Positions 34,401-39,478 of a DNA stretch of 64,000 bases are shown in pieces. The notes below the pieces were generated by a model, which worked only from the letters and a program-made list of their open reading frames with translations, made no database searches and was not told the origin of the DNA. Source of the DNA: Chondrilla cf. caribensis (lineage: Eukaryota; Porifera; Demospongiae; Chondrillida; Chondrillidae); assembly GCA_964020155.1 (NCBI GenBank), contig OZ026555.1:2210282-2274281 (forward strand). Reading direction: 5' to 3'. Position numbers and translations under genes: made by a program. Within the stretch, counting starts at the first letter, position 1; the number at the start of each line of letters is the position of its first letter.

Positions 34401-34726
34401 TAGTGGTCCACGAGTGCATAGGACAACTATAAATATCAGATGTCTTTGTTTGTACATATACGTCTAGCTAGGAAAACCATGTCATTCAATGAGAACTGTA
34501 CTTATTATAGTATAAATGAAACTAAATAGACGACCGTAAAATTTGACCCCTGACAAGACTACAATTATTATAAGTCCCATCAAATACTTCAATAGAAACC
34601 ACTCGTTATATACATGCACACAGGCAGTCTCATACATTCAAGTATACATTACCTGAGCACTGACAACAGATTGTAGTTGGCGTTCAAGTTTCTCTGCCAC
34701 ATCCTTATGACTACGGTAGCTGTCAG
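1389..34726 (-). CDS. NLR-type receptor gene (NACHT plus modular LRR array), 5' end not identified
   Basis: Exons read by eye, in transcription order: 34726-34653, 34352-34281, 33003-31323, 30894-30761, 29750-29634, 28389-28285, 23650-23594, 23395-23260, 18749-18586, 17265-17179, 14907-14796, 14069-13906, 11886-11800, 9352-9241, 8492-8329, 6922-6836, 4940-4829, 4089-3926, 2055-1969, 1424-1389. Every junction is GT-AG and every phase agrees, giving about 1,250 codons to a TAG stop. Layout is helical N-terminal exons, NACHT NTPase, then LRR-like repeats. In the NLR family the NACHT oligomerises on nucleotide binding and LRRs sense ligand; a cytosolic immune-sensor role is inferred. No CARD or Death domain is visible upstream, so N-terminal exons are probably missing from this model. 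Joining everything into one transcript is inference; two genes (NACHT, LRR array) remain possible. Confidence 0.68.
1969..2055 (-). CDS. LRR module gamma exon, unit 1
   Basis: An 87-bp phase 0-0 exon with variable tail VKMKIGFY, the last module before the terminal exon. A one-base insertion just upstream (near 2065) lies in the intron, not the exon, because the acceptor is cctgaccag. Confidence 0.75.
2268..2781. mobile_element. pogo/Tigger-like MITE with empty site in other units
   Basis: Ends are cagtcgactccacttataac and its near inverse gttataaccagagtcaactg, flanked by TA (2266-2267, 2782-2783). In units 2, 3 and 5 the sequence runs straight through as aaactattcaa or close to it, an empty target. 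Length 514 bp with no transposase. The CAGTCGAC...TTATAAC end is typical of pogo/Tigger families. Confidence 0.75.
3545..3717. mobile_element. small Tigger-like MITE, unit 1
   Basis: The end cagtggaacctctctattaa is inverted at the other end as aagagaggtaacactg. Degraded copies sit at the same intron position in other units, so insertion predates the unit duplications. Confidence 0.5.
3926..4089 (-). CDS. LRR module beta exon, unit 1
   Basis: A 164-bp exon with strand segment EELIVTMVLTD; GVRGA replaces GVGGA. Acceptor ccattttatcacag, donor GAT|gtaagt. Confidence 0.75.
4492..4698 (+). mobile_element. Ty3/gypsy relic, unit 1
   Basis: Antisense to the NLR gene, in the alpha-beta intron. It joins a gag-start-like piece (MATYGTI) to a reverse-transcriptase-start-like piece (DGILEKVEHS..., then IVPIPEKSRK) with everything between deleted. 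Stops are present; non-functional. The same junction recurs in units 2 and 3. Confidence 0.55.
4829..4940 (-). CDS. LRR module alpha exon, unit 1
   Basis: A 112-bp exon beginning KEWTEFEKSF and ending LVIDCLENCSS. Acceptor tcacttgtag, donor CTG|gtaagt. Confidence 0.75.
5141..5536. mobile_element. MITE with ACAT flanks, unit 1
   Basis: Ends gtggcagtcccggttagaaa and its near inverse tttctacccgtgactgccac, flanked by ACAT on both sides (5137-5140, 5537-5540). Any reading frames inside are shared by both strands and not coding-like. Confidence 0.6.
5537..6835. other. intron sequence, unit 1 to unit 2
   Basis: Holds a short ATT/AAT run at 6058-6078 and sequence conserved at matching places in other units. 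I see no gene. Confidence 0.6.
6836..6922 (-). CDS. LRR module gamma exon, unit 2
   Basis: An 87-bp phase 0-0 exon with variable tail VKVEIKCY, the most divergent gamma tail in the window. Acceptor cctgaccag, donor TAT|gtaagt. Confidence 0.75.
7311..7838. mobile_element. TA-flanked MITE (family 2), unit 2
   Basis: Begins tggtagcaggcaagttggtt and ends aaccaacttttgcctcctacca, a long imperfect inverted repeat flanked by TA. In unit 1 the uninterrupted site reads aaggtaagtacacc. Length 528 bp; internal reading frames are not kept in the second copy. Confidence 0.75.
8329..8492 (-). CDS. LRR module beta exon, unit 2
   Basis: A 164-bp exon with strand segment EGLVVTMWLTK. The last codon is AAA rather than GAT, so the donor is AAA|gtaagt. 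Acceptor tttttatcacag. Confidence 0.75.
8903..9110 (+). mobile_element. Ty3/gypsy relic, unit 2
   Basis: Same gag/RT junction fragment as in unit 1, at the same intron position; frames broken. Confidence 0.55.
9241..9352 (-). CDS. LRR module alpha exon, unit 2
   Basis: A 112-bp exon beginning DEWTELKKSI and ending LVIDCKYNCSS. The KY pair replaces LE of units 1 and 3. Acceptor cacttgtag, donor CTG|gtaagt. Confidence 0.75.
9552..9946. mobile_element. MITE with ACAT flanks, unit 2
   Basis: Orthologous position and termini to 5141-5536; ACAT duplicates retained. Confidence 0.6.
9947..11332. other. intron sequence, unit 2 to unit 3
   Basis: Conserved intronic sequence with a local duplication of the gtgcatgttgtaggc block near 10820 and 11033. 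No gene seen. Confidence 0.5.
11333..11463. mobile_element. snap-back palindromic MITE
   Basis: About 50 bases from ttatgtcccttccacacggg are repeated inverted at the right end (cccgtgtggaagggacataa), leaving a short GC-rich loop near 11390. Near-perfect arms suggest recent activity. Confidence 0.65.
11800..11886 (-). CDS. LRR module gamma exon, unit 3
   Basis: An 87-bp phase 0-0 exon. The variable tail reads VKMEIGYH before the donor gtaagt. Otherwise near-identical to the other gamma copies. Confidence 0.75.
12183..12870. mobile_element. non-autonomous DNA element with terminal palindromes
   Basis: Interrupts sequence that is continuous in unit 2 (attatac/ataatattatac). The left end contains a palindrome built on tttgtatcatgtctattcgg and its inverse, enclosing a cccgagggcg-rich loop. 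The right end carries related ggtgtatcggattt and cgggataca motifs. About 688 bp; GC content higher than surroundings; no convincing coding sequence. Confidence 0.6.
12964..13490. mobile_element. TA-flanked MITE (family 2), unit 3, right edge deleted
   Basis: Same element at the same intron position as 7311-7838. The right end runs into a deletion that removes the flank and the TA. Units 1, 4 and 5 lack the element. Confidence 0.7.
13906..14069 (-). CDS. LRR module beta exon, unit 3
   Basis: A 164-bp exon, near-identical to the other beta exons except in the strand segment, here EELDVTMKLAD. Acceptor tttttatcacag, donor GAT|gtaagt. Confidence 0.75.
14459..14665 (+). mobile_element. Ty3/gypsy relic, unit 3
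   Basis: Same fragment and position as in units 1 and 2; ends at the same breakpoint. Confidence 0.55.
14796..14907 (-). CDS. LRR module alpha exon, unit 3
   Basis: A 112-bp exon with acceptor cacctgtag and donor CTG|gtaagt. It begins EEWTEL and ends LVIDCLENCSS plus a split Gly/Glu codon. Phase 0 in, phase 1 out. Confidence 0.75.
15108..15600. mobile_element. MITE with ACAT flanks, unit 3, carrying a ~105-bp insert
   Basis: Same termini as units 1 and 2; extra sequence at about 15345-15450 is absent from the other copies. Confidence 0.55.
15601..16728. other. intron sequence, unit 3 to unit 4
   Basis: Conserved unit sequence interrupted at about 15619-15740 by GT-rich sequence absent from other units. 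No gene seen. Confidence 0.5.
16742..17145 (+). mobile_element. tRNA-derived SINE with 13-bp target duplication
   Basis: Flanked by acaccaagtagta at 16729-16741 and 17146-17158. Other units have this sequence once, an empty site. Inside are a Pol III A box (tggctcagtgg, 17028-17038) and a perfect B box (ggttcgagtcc, 17067-17077). The tRNA-like part lacks a clean acceptor stem. A repeat of cacttagctttcgtat occurs at both ends. Confidence 0.8.
17179..17265 (-). CDS. LRR module gamma exon, unit 4
   Basis: An 87-bp phase 0-0 exon (29 codons) with acceptor cctgaccag and donor TAT|gtaagt. The core is EKELCEVWSQCKCKTVKMK with variable C-terminal residues IRHY. The SINE inserted at 16.7-17.1 kb lies 20 bp downstream of it in the intron. 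Confidence 0.75.
17266..18585. other. intron sequence, unit 4 gamma-beta
   Basis: Matches the corresponding intron of other units, with unique AT-rich sequence at about 17760-18130 and a truncated Tigger-like MITE at 18271-18335. No gene seen. Confidence 0.5.
18586..18749 (-). CDS. LRR module beta exon, unit 4
   Basis: A 164-bp exon with acceptor ccatttttatcacag and donor GAT|gtaagt. It encodes 54 residues: a helix, TLDLSPTEWAAILCGVGGA, then the strand segment EELNFTMWLTD. The LDLS...L.GVGGAEDLEEL spacing is LRR-like. Confidence 0.75.
19136..19440 (+). mobile_element. Ty3/gypsy relic, unit 4, more gag retained
   Basis: After the shared start it continues into a gag-like frame (DRIVCGLCDQVTQKSLL...LTYQKAAEIARG), typical of gypsy-type Gag, then decays. 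The RT piece of units 1-3 is absent. It therefore preserves a part that the other units lost. Confidence 0.55.
19621..19662 (-). pseudogene. truncated alpha exon remnant
   Basis: Only the 3' end of an alpha exon survives (VIDCRYNC followed by gtaagttgac). The rest is replaced by unrelated sequence from about 19663 on, where a block of inserted DNA starts. The phase-matched alpha-type exon at 23.3 kb probably substitutes for it. Confidence 0.6.
20202..20589. mobile_element. G/C-tract bordered repeat
   Basis: Begins gcatgggtgtaggag, then an uninterrupted G run at 20230; ends ggtgccccccaggttcctacgcctatgc, roughly the inverse of the start. A relative begins at 63620. Probably a non-autonomous DNA transposon; class not determined. 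Confidence 0.5.
20630..20850 (+). mobile_element. second, diverged copy of the SINE family
   Basis: Aligns with 16970-17140: A box-like tagcttagtgg (20700-20710), B box-like tgtttgagtcc (20738-20748), same flanking gtagtatgaa and pyrimidine-rich tail. No clear target duplication found. Confidence 0.65.
21360..22195 (+). pseudogene. decayed Tc1/mariner transposase
   Basis: Successive frames show Tc1 signatures: TDKSTMQLD (first Asp region), WAGISRRGATSIVL, YQDDDPKHTS (second Asp) and SPAESPNLNPIEKVWG (glutamate region). Stops and frameshifts separate them. It is distinct from the intact transposase at 26.6 kb. Confidence 0.75.
22200..23259. other. intron sequence without recognised genes
   Basis: AT-rich; no gene or clear repeat seen between the decayed transposase and the divergent alpha exon. 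Confidence 0.5.
23260..23395 (-). CDS. NLR gene divergent alpha-type LRR exon (unit 4)
   Basis: A 136-bp exon with acceptor acatgtag and donor TATG|gtaagt, phase 0 in and phase 1 out exactly as in the 112-bp alpha exons. It is eight codons longer. The core VLMKELSSSQNVQHLI aligns with TLLKGISLCQNVQHLV. Phase fits the next downstream beta exon at 18.7 kb, skipping the truncated alpha remnant at 19.63 kb. Confidence 0.65.
23594..23650 (-). CDS. NLR gene divergent gamma-type LRR exon
   Basis: A 57-bp phase 0-0 exon with acceptor tttccag and donor GCT|gtaagt. The motif AKWKTVKLSF aligns with CKTVKMKIGF of the gamma exons, but the exon is 10 codons shorter. It comes directly after the intron holding the BEN/Tc1 transposon. 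Confidence 0.65.
24655..24768. repeat. left subterminal repeat cluster of the Tc1-like element
   Basis: Repeated forms of cggttaaccgttat, ccgttagcggttaat and ccgttaacagttaat, several in tandem. The same core ccgttaac recurs at the right end, inverted. Candidate binding sites for the transposase or the BEN protein. Confidence 0.75.
24888..26357 (+). CDS. BEN-domain protein encoded by the Tc1-like element
   Basis: Full-length 489-residue frame from ATG to TAG. In order: N-terminal region with an SH3/Tudor-like stretch (ENVAVKTKSKIWKAIVV, about 45-62), a basic nuclear-localisation-like cluster KKKRRQTKSR (about 70-80), a long Thr/Pro/Ser-rich low-complexity part with three 17-residue repeats (TESLPLHTTPATH, about 213-264), a coiled coil (EELRELKKEMNSIKNYMLQ, about 311-345), and a C-terminal BEN domain (about 390-484: VLFTDEELAGSSLTGRKV, PLDPIRMHLLDTL, IRIAIGNRCKYIR). 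BEN domains bind DNA or chromatin proteins, so this may recognise the element's subterminal repeats or silence or target it; that is inference. Tc1 elements normally encode only a transposase. Confidence 0.85.
   Translation: MDKVLVKYIDNKSARYDGKNYWESLSKIRRTVGASGKMKIGENVAVKTKSKIWKAIVVSTEEPTKPSPAKKKRRQTKSRCSSNVPYHTESIMMSFPAAKSTPTTQDQAILNSSIQSSSSDSPHATSTCDPLNPHSPPTPDIFVTHQTTDSLTPHTIPIADSLTPYIAPATNLPTTSTAPTTNLLTPYTPPTVDSSLLHTTPVTHSIPSYTSHTTESLPLHTTPATHVPITTESLPLHTTPATHIPITTESLPLHTIPATHSLASHTAPTTESLSTNSLIQLTAPTLGMTPDFSLLNDIYPDPTELGVNRQSEELRELKKEMNSIKNYMLQVSTRLENIENLLKAQPHMVVSRPRIPLGDINSPTTVNVMSNRQSVETCTMSESENSRIDAVLRDPKIKNAIQLGAELTKVLFTDEELAGSSLTGRKVHGSAKQPLDPIRMHLLDTLIKQKYPNMCEAEFASIRGAIRIAIGNRCKYIRLKMASKNQTLI
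25529..25681 (+). repeat. three 51-bp tandem repeats inside the BEN gene
   Basis: Spacing of the gagtcactcccccttcacac motif is 51 bases, so the repeat adds 17 residues per copy without frameshift. Confidence 0.85.
26605..27603 (-). CDS. Tc1-family DD34E transposase, intact
   Basis: Start chosen at the Met of MTLSMYCKQR (27603): this gives 332 residues, usual for Tc1. An upstream in-frame ATG-like extension to 27672 adds 23 hydrophobic residues that look untranslated. Order: N-terminal helix-turn-helix (KISKVLKEEGMQVPKKT and following), Gly-rich linker HPGSGGKFKLTPE, then the DDE catalytic core: WTDESM, LQQDNAPCHKS and PPESPDLNPIENVW. Exactly 34 residues separate the second Asp from the Glu. 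It catalyses cut-and-paste transposition into TA sites. No stop or frameshift; likely recently active. It converges on the BEN gene, tails about 250 bp apart. Confidence 0.93.
   Translation of the reverse strand: MTLSMYCKQRIVQLYFEEKLSYGKISKVLKEEGMQVPKKTIWMTVQKYVKHGTLERHPGSGGKFKLTPEILSVIENRLQEDDETTAMQLHKILSDKGYNVSKTLIIRARRLLGWTFHGSRYCQMIREKNKEKRIQWVTENMENDFNDIVWTDESMIQLENHRTFSYRKVGAPPKPKAKAKHPYKVMVWAGISKRGATNICILNSSVDSLVYQEILRTHLLPFLNDTLPNGRLQQDNAPCHKSLSTRNFLKDNNIGLMPTPPESPDLNPIENVWHELKHFLRTTYKPMNKDELLQGIGQFWSTVTVEKCSRYIDHLKKVMPKVLEVKGEATGY
27708..27826. repeat. right subterminal repeat cluster of the Tc1-like element
   Basis: At least five variants of catccgttaacggttaacgg in tandem between the transposase promoter side and the terminal inverted repeat. 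Confidence 0.75.
28285..28389 (-). CDS. NLR gene LRR-like exon 3
   Basis: A 105-bp phase 0-0 exon with acceptor tatgattgcag and donor AAG|gtatgc. It encodes 35 residues (IEKLLSCIVKGLMNATSVLE). The helix-then-strand layout resembles the array alpha exon (LLKGISLCQNVQHLVI). Confidence 0.65.
28390..29231. other. NLR intron, no gene recognised
   Basis: AT-rich intron sequence between LRR-like exons 2 and 3, left of the palindrome. Nothing supportable seen. Confidence 0.5.
29232..29384. mobile_element. large palindrome (hairpin MITE)
   Basis: The left arm from aatattgattcgtctatgat is matched inverted by the right arm ending atcatagatggatcaatatc; the centre is tgtatgttacataca. About 150 bases in total, in an NLR-gene intron. 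Confidence 0.6.
29634..29750 (-). CDS. NLR gene LRR-like exon 2
   Basis: A 117-bp phase 0-0 exon with acceptor tttctgtag and donor AAA|gtaact. It encodes 39 residues ending ALDWLEFIVTSAFK, again finishing after an LRR-like strand. Divergent from the tandem array exons, so probably an older LRR module. Confidence 0.6.
30195..30740. repeat. tandem duplication of ~275 bp in an NLR intron
   Basis: The halves 30195-30455 and 30456-30740 share gaccttgggcctct, ttgttcagctactgtaaagt or close variants, and atacatgctg ends, in the same order. Confidence 0.65.
30761..30894 (-). CDS. NLR gene LRR-like exon 1
   Basis: A 134-bp exon with acceptor tttgccatag and donor ATG|gtgagt. The split first codon joins the NACHT exon as Asp. 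It encodes 44 residues with an LRR-like core (VLLKCDLKKLIIDGM). Like the array exons downstream, it ends just after the presumed beta-strand LxxLxI. Confidence 0.7.
31323..33003 (-). CDS. NACHT NTPase domain exon
   Basis: A 1,681-bp exon with acceptor ttgtccctag and donor CAAG|gtatat, open throughout. The first ~92 residues are helical linker. Walker A (P-loop) GAPGCGKST is at about residues 93-101 and Walker B FILDGYDE at about 173-180, with the small-residue/acidic pair after the first Asp that is typical of NACHT rather than AAA. A sensor-like TTRP motif follows near 225, then winged-helix and superhelical NACHT-associated segments (LHKSIQEMLAA). The last residues begin the LRR region. The fold is that of metazoan NLRs: ATP/dATP-dependent oligomerisation on sensing. 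Only the first TTG lies at a codon an ORF caller would pick; the exon clearly starts earlier at the acceptor, in frame. No broken motif is seen. Confidence 0.9.
33472..34151 (+). mobile_element. deleted hAT element with 8-bp target duplication and BED-finger remnant
   Basis: Terminal repeat tagtgttgggcggtat versus inverse of ggttcaacacta; flanks ctccatac (33464-33471) and ttccatac (34152-34159) agree in 7 of 8 bases, the hAT signature length. A short frame near 33890-34021 encodes a BED zinc-finger-like piece (DDGSAVCRGCRKQVEAKHGN) ending in a stop; no catalytic domain remains. Located in the NLR intron upstream of the NACHT exon. Confidence 0.75.
34281..34352 (-). CDS. NLR gene exon, helical linker
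   Basis: A 72-bp phase 0-0 exon with acceptor ttattgcag and donor TTG|gtgagt. It encodes 24 residues (QRDLQQHAVVIHKVELSEEA) predicted helical by composition. It lies 1.3 kb upstream of the NACHT exon, separated by an intron carrying a hAT-type element. Exact equality to 24 codons and matched phase support it as a real exon. Confidence 0.5.
34653..34726 (-). CDS. NLR gene 5' exon, helical linker
   Basis: A 74-bp exon with acceptor ...acatag and donor CAG|gtaatg. It encodes a charged amphipathic helix (motif KDVAEKLERQLQSVV), starting with two bases of a split codon and ending in phase 0, which fits the next exon. This is the most 5' exon of the NLR gene that can be placed. The preceding partner exon was not found within 34.8-37.8 kb. 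Confidence 0.5.
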
Positions 34727-34791
34727 CTATGTTTATAAAGAAGCAGAACACATATAGATGCATCTTGAAGTTTATGCAAAGTGTTATATTA

Positions 34792-35001
34792 CTGTATGGA
34801 CGGAAAGTTTTGCAGGACAAAACTTTTGCAAATCGATCAATTTTGTGAATTTCTTGAAAAAAAATTTTGTGTTTTTAACCCCCATTGCATTGATTGTCAG
34901 ATGATTGCATCATTGGGCATCATGAATAAAACTCCCGCAAATACCAGTTTCTTTGCGAAATTCAGGAAACTTTTAGTCCACGAAACTTTCCCACTATCCA
35001 G
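34792..35001. mobile_element. TA-flanked MITE (family 3)
   Basis: Imperfect inverted ends ctgtatggacggaaagtttt and aactttcccactatccag, both flanked by TA. No coding sequence. Confidence 0.55.
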
Positions 35002-36848
35002 TATATTGAGACTGCGTGCATTGTACTTGCAATATTATACTAACAGCTTATAAGCACTCACACATTATTCTCTGTATCTCAGTGATCCACCCAGGTGACC
35101 ATTGGAGAATACAGCAGTGGAGCTTCTCAGGTGAATACCAATCTACACATGTGGAGAAATTAATATTATGTATATTTATGTGTGTAATAACGATATCACT
35201 AGTATATCAACAATTGTTCACTATATATAATACAGAAGAAATGAGGAAGGAAGAACACATTACAATAATAATAACAAATTATAATAATAATAAGAATATG
35301 ATATCATTGTGAAAGTAATAGTATAGCAAATAGTGTCCAGTATAGTCTAAATAAATTGGTAAAAGAATTAGATAATAATGAAACACAAAGGAACACATAA
35401 AAAGTAAAATTAACACAGCATATAAAATACAACAATAATAAATAATAATATATAACAACTGAATAATACACATTGGATAATTATACCAATAAAGATTATC
35501 ATCAATAAACAAATAATAAATAAGCAAGAAACAATAGATTAATATTAAGCAATAGGATTGGCAGTTACTGTACATGCGTGACAAAATTAATAAACACTTT
35601 ATACCAATGTTATATTCAAAAATTGCATGAACAATTTGATTCATAATTTTGAATGTCAGTACTAGTAAATAATTATTTTAAAATTCAATTAAATTTATAA
35701 GCAATAAAATGAATTTAGTTCAAGCAGGCAAAATCTTACAACACATTTATGTTCAGACTAGTTGATGTCAATTTACCTATTATATTCATTTATGAATCTA
35801 ATTATGAATTCAATTATATATCTAATGGATTTCATAAAAATTATTTATTTCTTATATATTCATTTCTTTGCAAACTCAAAAAATAATCACAACTTACACT
35901 GAATACTACACACAATTAACACAATACTACAGGAATTTCAAATTTAAAAACAATACTAAATAATTGATATTCAACTAGTGTATACACTTATTTATATTTG
36001 CTATGATGAAGTGATAAATTAGCAATCATACAATAATTAGTGTTAAGTTAAAAATATAAAAGATGATAAACAGCCTACTTTTTATCCATTTTTATATCGC
36101 TCCATTTATTACCCATGCAATGATCTTACTTTATTATATGTATAGTAACATTTTACAGCACTGGTAGTCTCTTAATAAACATGCATAGATCTTATTGCAT
36201 CAAATTGTTTACTCTTAGACTACAATCTGCATATTATTAATTCAATATAAGTACGTATATGAAGTGATAAATTAGCAATCATACAATAATTATTGCTAAA
36301 TTAAAATATAAAAGACAATAAGCAACCTGCTTTTTATCCATTTTTAAATCGCTCCATTTATTACCCATGCAATGATCTTACTTTATTATATGTATAGTAA
36401 CATTATACAGCACTCAGTCTGATAGTCTCTTGATAAGCATGCATAGATCTTATTGTATCAAATTGTTTACTCTACTTTCTGAATATTATGAATTCACTAT
36501 AATTATACATATATGGTATATATTGATGTATATCAAATACAATATTATTTACTCACAGTAACGAATGTAAAAATTTTAAAATATAAAAACATTAATTTAT
36601 TCATCACTCTATCACCTTTGGTATAATAGCACTCTGTAGTGCTCTCACATGGATGTGGTATTCTTCCAACTGATTTACATGGAACCTCCATAATTCAACA
36701 ACTTCACATCATCTATAATCTGATCACATTCTGACATATCTGAAAATCTATAGATTGCACTATGAAAACCTCTATGATCTGACATGTAATTGTTGTCCCA
36801 ACTCCCAAGTGAATGTCGGATAATCAAGATTCCACTGTGTCCTTTAAA
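35002..36848. other. AT-rich stretch, no gene recognised
   Basis: Very AT-rich with TAA/AAT runs near 35260-35290 and 35430. It includes the direct repeat described separately and a Tigger-like end near 36833. Long open frames here reflect composition only. Confidence 0.5.
36006..36440. repeat. direct duplication of ~180 bp
   Basis: 36006-36190 and 36258-36440 share gatgaagtgataaattagca or a close variant through ttattatatgtatagtaaca, with small indels. Confidence 0.7.
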
Positions 36849-36911
36849 TTATAATTTTCTGTAGTATACTAATCTGTAGTATACTAATCCGTACATCCAT
36901 GCACGCAATCT

Positions 36912-37037
36912 TACCTCAAATTCAATACTAAGGGTGGGGAAACGACGATTAGCTTCTAGCGTTAAGACCCGGAGACTATACGCCTTCAAAACAAATCCAG
37001 GGAAGAACCCTAAATCTTGACTATTCCTCGTCAAGGA
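36912..37037 (-). CDS. possible exon, unassigned
   Basis: Acceptor-like cattag and donor GAG|gtaaga bound an open stretch (GFFPGFVLKAYSLRVLTLEA). A nearby frame at about 37155-37300 (FKKRLIDYYRVEIRYRD) ends at AAAG|gtaggt, but the phases do not match each other well, nor the first placed NLR exon. I do not recognise the protein. Confidence 0.25.
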
Positions 37038-37288
37038 ACTAATGTGGAGTAAAAAAAAAACATTCATAGCTATATCGATATTATATACTAGTATAGCTAG
37101 ATAGAGAGAAAACTATAAACAAATTTTACAATTATAGCTACCTACCTTTGACCGACTGTTTCTTCGGGAATCCTTGCTTATGTCTATTGTCACGGTAACG
37201 AATTTCCACTCGGTAGTAATCAATCAAACGTTTCTTGAACGAAATGTGTTGCCTATGATGTCTTGTACTCGACGTCCAATTCCTAGCC

Positions 37289-37849
37289 TCAACTATGCCT
37301 CGACCTGAATACCACAAGCCTGCCAGGGGAGCGAGAGAGAGAGAGAGGGGCGGGTCCAGGACAGGCCGATCCGATGAGTTGATCCCTAGAACTATTGATC
37401 ATCAAAATGGCGGGCATTCGACATGATTGATCGCTGGAAAGAAATAATCGGGGGAGAATTTTGTCATCTAGGATTTTGGGACTAAATTCCTCATCGTTTG
37501 CATCAGTATCGTTGATACCCGTTGCTCTGTGCTGCTGCTCGTTCCACCTGGTAGTGCCTGTAAATGAAGTTCCGTCAGCATCTCCTGCCCATGGCCAGTT
37601 GAATCGGGTTCTAACTCTGTCTCCTGAAGTTAACGTGTACACCACTGCAGTGTGTGTCGAGTTGGCAGCAGAAATACCTAGCTCAATGCTAACATAGAAT
37701 AGATTATCTATGGTTGTATCGACAAAACAAAATCCCCTTGTGACGATTTGTTGTTGCATGCCGTCTGAAAACCTGTTGCTGTCCAATTGCACCAAATGAA
37801 CAAGAAGCAGTGGGCCAGTAGGAACAGCTATCCCACAGGGAGACCTACC
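37289..37849 (-). CDS. GC-richer open frame, function unknown
   Basis: Open for about 185 codons on the minus strand (motifs GFCFVDTTIDNLFYVSIELG, FNWPWAGDADG, KILDDKILPRL). It ends in TGA just after a (CT)n run at 37327-37345, beyond which another frame stays open. GC content exceeds that of surroundings. No family recognised. The antisense strand is also partly open, so the coding strand is not certain. Confidence 0.35.
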   Translation of the reverse strand, partial: GRSPCGIAVPTGPLLLVHLVQLDSNRFSDGMQQQIVTRGFCFVDTTIDNLFYVSIELGISAANSTHTAVVYTLTSGDRVRTRFNWPWAGDADGTSFTGTTRWNEQQHRATGINDTDANDEEFSPKILDDKILPRLFLSSDQSCRMPAILMINSSRDQLIGSACPGPAPLSLSRSPGRLVVFRSRHS

Positions 37850-37911
37850 TCATGGTTACAACAACATGACCATTGCCAACATCTCCTCTACCTTCCCCAT
37901 GCCTTCTGATG
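37811..37911 (+). CDS. possible plus-strand exon
   Basis: Open stretch GYNNMTIANISSTFPMPSD ending GAT|gtgagt, after a weak acceptor (gaagcag). It could belong to the SPIN90-like gene downstream, but no family match is visible. Confidence 0.25.
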
Positions 37912-38411
37912 TGAGTTGTTCGGTGTACGTACATGACAAGGTGTAACCGTAGACCCTAGATGTTGCAGTGTACGTATGTGTGTACATTCAACACATCACC
38001 AGTGCAGGATACATGTAATGTGTATGTTCATATCCAATGAGTGTGTGATGTACACATGTTGTCGTCATGTAGTGAATGTTTAACATAAACACCATGTTAT
38101 GTATACAGTCTGAGTTAGGGGACCTGAAACACATCACACATTGTTCCGATTGTTGAATGGAATAATAACAATTGATGTTGGTGGTGTGGGATACCATGAC
38201 TGAAGCAAATACTCCAACAGCTGTGCATATTCCATCTGTGACTACTGAAAGATCTTCAGATCCCAAAGATTCATGATTCCAGATAAATTTGAATTCTCAT
38301 GTACATTAATACATGTGTGTATACTATAATAACAATTGGTATGGTAGTACCTCTTATCTACATGTGCGTATATTGTGTCCTATGACTTATATTATACGTA
38401 TAATATTTATA

Positions 38412-39211
38412 GGTTACTACCCGCCTACGAGGGAGGTATCGTATTTACTGCGCGAGACCCGAGGGCGAGAGCAGTAAATACGATACCTCCCGAGGTAGGC
38501 GGGTAGTAACCCATTTATCGCCAAATAAACGCTCCAAAATTCACGGAGAGAATCGCTGCATCTTTCTGAAGATATTTTCTGTTCTCCAGTCCAGTCCTGT
38601 GTGCCTACGATACTCAGAATCGGCTATTTATGGGAAGAAACACCCAAAAATGTAGAAAGAAAGGTAGCAAAAGCGGCTGTTTTCAATTTTGATCACGACG
38701 ACTTCGAGGAAGTTAGTCGCGGATAGATGACAATTTCGCGCATTCCAAGAAATGAATATCATTATAGCAATAACACAACACGACACAGTGCGCATAGAGT
38801 AACAGCAGCAGGGGAGAAACTTGGAATAAAAGTCAGAAATCCGGTAGTTCATTAATGCCAACGCTACTATAGTCTTCTACTATGTACTCCGATATTCAGA
38901 ATCGGCTATCTATCCGCGACTAACTTCCTCGAAGTCGTCGTGATCAAAATTGAAAACAGCCGCTTTTGCTACCTTTCTTTCTACATTTTTGGGTGTTTCT
39001 TCCCATAAATAGCCGATTCTGAGTATCGTAGGCACACAGGACTGGACTGGAGAACAGAAAATATCTTCAGAAAGATGCAGCGATTCTCTCCGTGAATTTT
39101 GGAGCGTTTATTTGGCGATAAATGGGTTACTACCCGCCTACCTCGGGAGGTATCGTATTTACTGCTCTCGCGCAGTAAATACGATACCTCCCTCGTAGGC
39201 GGGTAGTAACC
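38412..39211. mobile_element. foldback transposon with ~300-bp inverted arms
   Basis: The arm 38412-38726 is nearly the exact reverse complement of 38910-39211; only about 180 bases separate them. TATA flanks both ends. Each arm carries its own shorter palindrome (gaggtatcgtatttactgc and inverse). No transposase; mobilised in trans if at all. Confidence 0.8.
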
Positions 39212-39346
39212 TATAATTAACTCGTACATATACATTGCAGATCTTCATGACAGTAACTGTATCCACATGTAAATATGTACATGTTCCCAAATCACACCAC
39301 ATTTCAGATATATACGTACACCTTAATGTACCTGGGTGTATTGTAG

Positions 39347-39478
39347 TTTGACTGGCTGAGGTGTTTCCAAACCTTCTTCAACTCTGTTGGTCTTGGTGCC
39401 AACATCACCAGTGAGACTGTGGTCATTGTGAGCTCTCCAGAGTATTTCCAATGTATTTCATGTTCCATGACCAAAACT
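39347..39478 (+). CDS. exon-like 44-codon block, copy 1
   Basis: After acceptor-like gtgtattgtag, open plus-strand frame FDWLRCFQTFFNSVGLGANI...VSSPEYFQC to ACT|gtgtga. The second copy at 40144-40275 differs by one Ser-to-Leu change. The opposite strand is also open, so the strand is uncertain. Possibly part of the SPIN90-like gene. Confidence 0.3.

Noticed and set aside
35279..35644. 121-residue Tyr/Leu-rich membrane-like protein
   Set aside because: Composition effect of very AT-rich DNA; no splice or start support.
37988..38266. Minus-strand exon in the 37.9/39.6 kb duplicated block
   Set aside because: The second copy carries single-base indels that break the frame, and the donor is non-canonical in strength.
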